Source: CAZCAC01 sp964496575 (GTDB lineage: Bacteria > Planctomycetota > UBA1135 > GCA-002686595). Taken from it: a stretch of 19,785 bases of DNA. The position numbers and the translations under genes were made by a program. The stretch covers positions 1-19,785 of the forward strand of contig CAZCAC010000143.1 of the NCBI GenBank assembly GCA_964496575.1, in the 5' to 3' direction. Shown one piece after another: positions 16,013 through 19,785 of the stretch (within the stretch, counting starts at the first letter, position 1; each line of letters begins with the position of its first letter). The notes under the pieces were generated by a model. That model searched no databases. It was given only the letters and a program-made list of their open reading frames with translations, and was not told the origin of the DNA.

Positions 16013-18481
16013 TCAGGGTTTCCAGCTCACCCGGAGCCCGTTCGACAGGTTGAAGTCGTTCACCCCGACGCCACAGGGCTGGTCGCCGGAGGTGTCGCGG
16101 TACCAGCACTGGTAGCGCTTGACGTCACCGGCGGACACGGCGCCCTTGGCCGCGATCGAGATCGTCGTCTGGGAGACGCCTTGCGAGTTGGAGAAGCGCA
16201 CCTGAAGGCGGATCAACCCGCCCCCGGCGCAGCGCAAGCCGTCGCCGAAGGTGCTGCCGGCGCCGCTGTTGATGGCGTTGTTGGCCTGGAAGTACAGACC
16301 CGAATTGCTCGGGTGCACGTTGGTGGTGATCAACGTCAAGGTGTCGTTGCTGACACTCGCGGCGCCGGTGGCGATCATCTTGGCGCCCGAGGCGAAGGCC
16401 CCGTTCGCGCACCCCGCGTCAGGCAGTTCGCCGTTGTTGTCGTTGTTGCAGGGACAGGGCGTCCCCTCGCCCACGTCGCCGGTGCAGTAGGCGATCCCCG
16501 CGCCCTGGACCGTCAGCTCCACGGGGCGGCTGATCGTGTTGCCGCCGTTGAAGACGTCCTGGAACACGATGTCACCGGTGTAGTAGCCGGCGCTGAGCCA
16601 GTCCGCCGTCGAGTTGAGCGAGAAGGTCACCAGGGCATTGGAGGGGAACAGCTGCCCGAGAACCTTGTCGGCGTCCAGCCAGGACGGCATGCTCGTGACC
16701 TCGTAGACGGTTCCCACGTCACCGCTGTTCATCAGCGTGTACTGCCGCGTGCCGTTCGTGAACGGTCCACCCACCGGGCCGCTCATAGTCCAGGTCGTGG
16801 TCGGGCTCACCGCGTAGAAGTTGCCCTGATCCCACACGCTGGTGGCTCCGATGTAGGTACCCCAGCTGTCCGTCTTCCCGTACATGCTGTAGATCCACAG
16901 CTTCGTCGGGTTTCCGGGAACCGCGCTGTTGGCGGAGAAGTCCCCCCAGTCGACCTGGCCGCCGGAGTAGGGGCCCCACATGATGCCGTCGTAACAGCCA
17001 TCGCCGTCGCGAAGTTGTGCGGAGCTGCTGGAGAACACCCCCCGGTCGTAGTCGACGAGGCGGATCTCCGGTTCGTTGCCGGCGATGGAGGCCGTTCGCG
17101 AGAAGACGAAGACCGCGCTGCCCGAGAAGTCCGCGGTGGGAGAGCTGTAGAAGTAGTCATAGCCCGAACTCCCGAAGTTCGCGTCCCACTCCTTGACGTT
17201 CAGGACCGGATCGATCTTGAGGAAGAAACAACCGACCGATCCCAGGCGGTCGACGTTGAAACTGGTGAACGTCTCGACCCCGTTCGAGCCGAGCGTATCG
17301 AGCGTGGTGACCGCCTGCATGATCCGGCAATCGAGCACATGCAGTTGCGATCCATCCGGCTGTGTCGCAAACGGAGGAGGGTAGGTGTAGTCTGAGACGC
17401 CGATGTCGACCGAGGTGAGCGTGTTGGCGCCGAAAGCATCCTGCATCTTCCAGTGGGTGACCATGTTTCCCTCCCCGCGAGAGTTGATCCAGGTTCCATC
17501 GATGTTGGGCCCTTCACCCCAGGCCGTCTGCATCTTCGACGCGCAGGGAGAGAGGGTCTTGGTCCCGTCGGGATTGGTCAGGTCGGAGAGGCGGACCGAG
17601 GACATGACCGAGGCGCTGTAGGCCGCGGCCTTGTCCAGGATCCAGATCCTCGACCAGAGGTACCCGCCGGCGAAATAGTGCATGTTGCCGCCGAGGGTGA
17701 GGTAGTCGTTGCTGTAGCCGAGAGTGAAGGCGTCGGCGAAGGCCTTGCCCGAAGCACCGGTCTGGACGGCACTGATGTCGTAGTACCACGCATTCCCGAG
17801 ACCGAAGGGTGTGGAGTTCTCCGAGATGACAACGCAGATGGACGACTCCTCGGTCGACCATCGCTCCTTGTGGTACATCATCACCCAGCGGCCGTACCAG
17901 GGATCGAAGAGGACCCGAGGCTGGAACATCTCGTAGTCGGTGCTGAACCCCAGAAAGTCGTGGATATCGGCCCGGAAGAGCTCGTTGCCCGCGCGGTCGT
18001 AGGTGGCGAAGTCGTCGCTGGTGGCGGTGACGACGTAGTCGAAGCCGGCCGCGAGGTCGGGGCAGGCCCTGCTCTCTCCATTCTCGCCGATGCCCTGGAA
18101 GTCCTGCATCACCGGCTGTGACGGCGCGGGGCTGGACAGGTCGTCGACGAGGGGCGGGCCGTTGGTGCCGCTCGGCTGGAAGAGGGGGTCGGGACCGAAG
18201 CTCAGAGGCCGGCGCGGGGAGGCCGGATGATTGGGGCCACTCAGCGACTCGGGCGGCAGCCCGAGCCCCTTGGCGGGGATTCTCGTGGGCTGGACCACCT
18301 CGCTCGCCTCGAGGAAGCCGTAGCTACGCCGCTGCGCTCGCCACGATCCGTGGCCGGTCGCCGGGGGCAGGGCCGGGATCGCATCTCGCTGCGGAGGAAT
18401 CCCGGGTTTCACTGTCGTCTGTGCGGTTCCCGCTGCCGCCAGGGCGCAGAGGAATGCGGTACCGAGGATCTGAACTCTCAT
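16013..18481 (-). CDS. Large secreted protein with BACON-like and planctomycete C-terminal domains
   Basis: The 822-aa product has a signal peptide (1-~20, cut near AAAGTA-QTT). A Pro-rich linker (~20-115) leads to a large beta-rich region (~120-565) with many Tyr/Trp/Gly residues, propeller-like but without a family I can name. Residues ~571-660 look like a BACON-type Ig fold (YTLMNSGDVG, SWLDADKVLG, VTFSLNSTADWLSAGYYTG). Residues 665-822 form a Cys-containing C-terminal domain with CPCNNDN, DGLRCAGGGLIRLQV, RYQCWYRDT and CGVGVNDFN, recurrent in planctomycete secreted proteins and possibly a surface or sorting tail. AAGGAG lies eight bases before ATG 18481. TGA stop. Its C-terminal domain has a broken relative just upstream (18751-19044), and its leader resembles that of the downstream kinase gene. 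Function unknown. Confidence 0.8.
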   Translation of the reverse strand: MRVQILGTAFLCALAAAGTAQTTVKPGIPPQRDAIPALPPATGHGSWRAQRRSYGFLEASEVVQPTRIPAKGLGLPPESLSGPNHPASPRRPLSFGPDPLFQPSGTNGPPLVDDLSSPAPSQPVMQDFQGIGENGESRACPDLAAGFDYVVTATSDDFATYDRAGNELFRADIHDFLGFSTDYEMFQPRVLFDPWYGRWVMMYHKERWSTEESSICVVISENSTPFGLGNAWYYDISAVQTGASGKAFADAFTLGYSNDYLTLGGNMHYFAGGYLWSRIWILDKAAAYSASVMSSVRLSDLTNPDGTKTLSPCASKMQTAWGEGPNIDGTWINSRGEGNMVTHWKMQDAFGANTLTSVDIGVSDYTYPPPFATQPDGSQLHVLDCRIMQAVTTLDTLGSNGVETFTSFNVDRLGSVGCFFLKIDPVLNVKEWDANFGSSGYDYFYSSPTADFSGSAVFVFSRTASIAGNEPEIRLVDYDRGVFSSSSAQLRDGDGCYDGIMWGPYSGGQVDWGDFSANSAVPGNPTKLWIYSMYGKTDSWGTYIGATSVWDQGNFYAVSPTTTWTMSGPVGGPFTNGTRQYTLMNSGDVGTVYEVTSMPSWLDADKVLGQLFPSNALVTFSLNSTADWLSAGYYTGDIVFQDVFNGGNTISRPVELTVQGAGIAYCTGDVGEGTPCPCNNDNNGELPDAGCANGAFASGAKMIATGAASVSNDTLTLITTNVHPSNSGLYFQANNAINSGAGSTFGDGLRCAGGGLIRLQVRFSNSQGVSQTTISIAAKGAVSAGDVKRYQCWYRDTSGDQPCGVGVNDFNLSNGLRVSWKP

Positions 18482-18494
18482 TCTCGTATCTCCT

Positions 18495-18610
18495 TTCCTT
18501 CCAGTTCGCGGGACCGGTGGGTCCTCCGCTGGCCGTGATGTGGCCGCTCATCCGTCGAGGGCGACAACGGGTGGAGTACCCCGCCAGGAAGATCTGGAGA
18601 TCGGGGCGAG
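18495..18610 (-). repeat. Leader repeat, copy 1 (upstream of the secreted gene)
   Basis: This is the partner of 15802-15920, alignable over its whole length with small gaps. Its minus-strand end overlaps the Shine-Dalgarno sequence of the secreted-protein gene, 14 bases before ATG 18481. It probably includes that gene's promoter and leader, although no clear -35/-10 boxes stand out. Confidence 0.6.
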
Positions 18611-18638
18611 AAACGGACATTCCGCCGGGCCGGCGGCG

Positions 18639-18728
18639 GTCGATCTCCAGGAGGAGCTCCTCGCACACCTCCTGGCCCGGGCGAGGGTCGGCCAGGACGG
18701 CCCGCTGGCCGAACCGCAGCTCGAGGCC
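18639..18728 (-). pseudogene. Remnant of a second kinase-TPR gene (C-terminal end only)
   Basis: The minus strand reads GLELRFGQRAVLADPRPG then QEVCEELLLEID, matching the end of the kinase in this window (GLDTWSGRMALLANPRLQ then PDVRQELLREID). At DNA level 18639-18728 aligns without gaps to 12753-12842, roughly 70% identical by eye. No other part of a kinase is present, and the frame runs on past the expected stop. It is debris of a paralogous kinase gene. Confidence 0.7.
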
Positions 18729-18750
18729 CGGAACCTCTGGGATCTCCACG

Positions 18751-19044
18751 CCCGCTCGAGGTGTTGGAATCGTTCACCCCCGTCCCACACGGCGGGTTGT
18801 TCGTATCGCGGTACCACCACTGGTAGCGACGCACGTCGCCGGGCCGGAGAACGTCCCCGAGCTGAGCGGACCGCGCGGAAATCACCGTCCCGCTGGTATC
18901 CGCGTTTCCGCTGGCGTCGTTCATCACGACCTCGAGCCGCTTGAGGAATCCTCCGGTGCAGCGGATCTCATCTCCCAGGAAGACTCCCAGCCCGTCGAGA
19001 TCGTTGAGCGCCTGGAAGAACATGCTGGAGTAGTTCGGTGGGCC
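18751..19044 (-). pseudogene. Remnant of a second secreted protein (C-terminal domain only)
   Basis: The minus strand reads PPNYSSMFFQALNDLDG, DEIRCTGGFLKRLEVV, RPGDVRRYQWWYRDT and CGTGVNDSNTSSG. This parallels residues ~725-815 of the secreted protein next door (GLYFQANNAIN, DGLRCAGGGLIRLQV, SAGDVKRYQCWYRDT, CGVGVNDFNLSNG). The match stops abruptly after SSG, before the usual VSWKP end, where the kinase remnant begins in another frame. Upstream of ~19044 there is no recognisable secreted-protein sequence and no signal peptide. It is a truncated paralogue, not a working gene. Confidence 0.75.
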
Positions 19045-19200
19045 AGACCGCTCGGATGCCCTGTCCTCCCGAGTATTTGGACACTCCGGGGTGACGGAAC
19101 CTCTTCAGACAGGTGGGGAAGACTCAGACACCACGAACTGCTACAGAGCTCGTGGGAGTCGGGATGCAGGCCGAAGTTCGCTGGACGCGGACAAGGGTCC
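19045..19200. other. Intergenic stretch without recognised content
   Basis: These 156 bases separate the ankyrin-repeat stop from the secreted-protein remnant. I see no gene, strong terminator or repeat. They may contain eroded sequence of the truncated paralogue. Confidence 0.4.
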
Positions 19201-19719
19201 TTAGCGGGATGGTGGGAATCGCTTCTTCTCCCAATCGCGGAATGCCCCGACGATTCGGTCGACATCCGCTAGTTCGAGACCAGCGACAGCGCTGGATTTC
19301 TCGGCACCACGCTCCCTGAGGAGGTCGCACACGTCCGAATGACCGCCCAATGCTGCGTTTCCAAGTGCGGAAACTTCGTCCTTGTTGGTTTCGTTGATAC
19401 TCGCCCCTCTTTCCAGGAGGAGGATCACCGTTGTCTGGTACCCCTTTCCGGCGGCGGACATCAGCGGCGTGTCGCCGAAGCAGTCTTTGCGATCAATCGC
19501 GGCACCTGCGTTCAGTAGCATGATCACGATCTCGTCTCGACCGTTGTGTGCCGCATAGACCAGCGGCGGGACCCCTTGGGAATCCCACTGATTCACGTCG
19601 ATCCCAGTCGCTAGCATTGCCGATACTTGATGCTTGACTCCGTCCCTTGCTGCGATCGCCAACTGATCGATGTTGCCTCCGCTCTTCCCGAGTAGACGCT
19701 TCACCAACTTCCCGAGCAT
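19201..19719 (-). CDS. Ankyrin-repeat protein
   Basis: A 172-aa protein with four ankyrin-type repeats at about residues 17-46, 47-79, 80-112 and 113-143. The best are PPLVYAAHNGRDEIVIMLLNAG and TPLMSAAGKGYQTTVILLLERG. A short helical tail (ADVDRIVGAFRDWEKKRF) follows. There is no signal peptide or membrane helix, so it is probably a cytosolic protein-binding scaffold; the partner is unknown. ATG 19719 has GAGG about nine bases upstream. It stops with TAA, the only TAA among the genes here, and its codons are visibly less GC-biased than its neighbours, which may mean later acquisition. It is transcribed toward the debris region. Confidence 0.88.
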   Translation of the reverse strand: MLGKLVKRLLGKSGGNIDQLAIAARDGVKHQVSAMLATGIDVNQWDSQGVPPLVYAAHNGRDEIVIMLLNAGAAIDRKDCFGDTPLMSAAGKGYQTTVILLLERGASINETNKDEVSALGNAALGGHSDVCDLLRERGAEKSSAVAGLELADVDRIVGAFRDWEKKRFPPSR

Positions 19720-19785
19720 GTCATTCGCCTCGTGTAGGCAGCCGGATTCTGCCAGGACGAGCTCGTCACGCTAATCCAGGTCATT
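19720..19785. other. Upstream flank of the ankyrin gene, window edge
   Basis: These 66 bases hold the ankyrin gene's ribosome-binding site (GAGG on the minus strand) and a small GGCAG/CTGCC inverted repeat. No gene or clear promoter is visible before the window ends. Confidence 0.35.

Noticed and set aside
13449..16115. 888-codon plus-strand open frame opposite the kinase gene
   Set aside because: It is antisense to a clear kinase-TPR gene, has no recognisable domain, and is the usual shadow of a high-GC gene.
18751..19023. Short gene starting at an internal ATG (MFFQALNDLDG) as a free-standing small protein
   Set aside because: It begins in the middle of a known C-terminal domain, lacks a signal peptide and ribosome-binding site, and runs out of homology before the domain ends.

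Overview
This is a GC-rich bacterial chromosome segment, most likely from a member of the Planctomycetota. Two features point there: a Hanks-type Ser/Thr kinase with a transmembrane segment and a long TPR tail, and a secreted protein ending in a Cys-containing C-terminal domain (motifs YxDT...CGxGVND...WKP) that I associate with marine planctomycetes. The assignment is an inference. No rRNA, tRNA, CRISPR array, insertion sequence or prophage gene was seen.

Left part (1-6995, plus strand). After the terminator of an unseen upstream gene comes a PilX-like minor pilin or pseudopilin with a large ectodomain, closed by a strong terminator. Next is a two-gene operon: a sugar-porter MFS transporter and, overlapping its stop by one base (TGATG), a long GH38 alpha-mannosidase. 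Each is interrupted once by an in-frame TGA, at 2551-2553 and 6096-6098. The first lies exactly at the conserved Trp before TM6. Both read TGA-C. The operon is either freshly decaying, mis-sequenced or dependent on UGA readthrough. Intact, it would take up sugar and trim mannosides.

Middle (7028-12678). A compact tungstate ABC transporter operon, tupA-tupB-tupC, is followed by a polytopic membrane protein that is probably a GT-C-like glycosyltransferase. This converges on a secreted TolB-like beta-propeller protein on the minus strand. A universal stress protein gene diverges from the propeller gene across a short region holding an inverted repeat.

Right part (12744-19719, minus strand). In order of transcription: a small ankyrin-repeat protein (19719-19201); a 719-base gene-poor stretch; a secreted 822-residue protein (18481-16013) with its terminator; and the kinase-TPR protein (15734-12744). 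The gene-poor stretch holds gene debris. One piece matches the C-terminal domain of the secreted protein. It abuts a piece that matches the last ~30 codons of the kinase. The leader of the secreted gene and the leader of the kinase gene also share an alignable ~118-bp sequence. Together these suggest a tandemly duplicated secreted-protein/kinase locus in which an upstream copy has collapsed. This and the double-TGA operon are the two most interesting points in the window.
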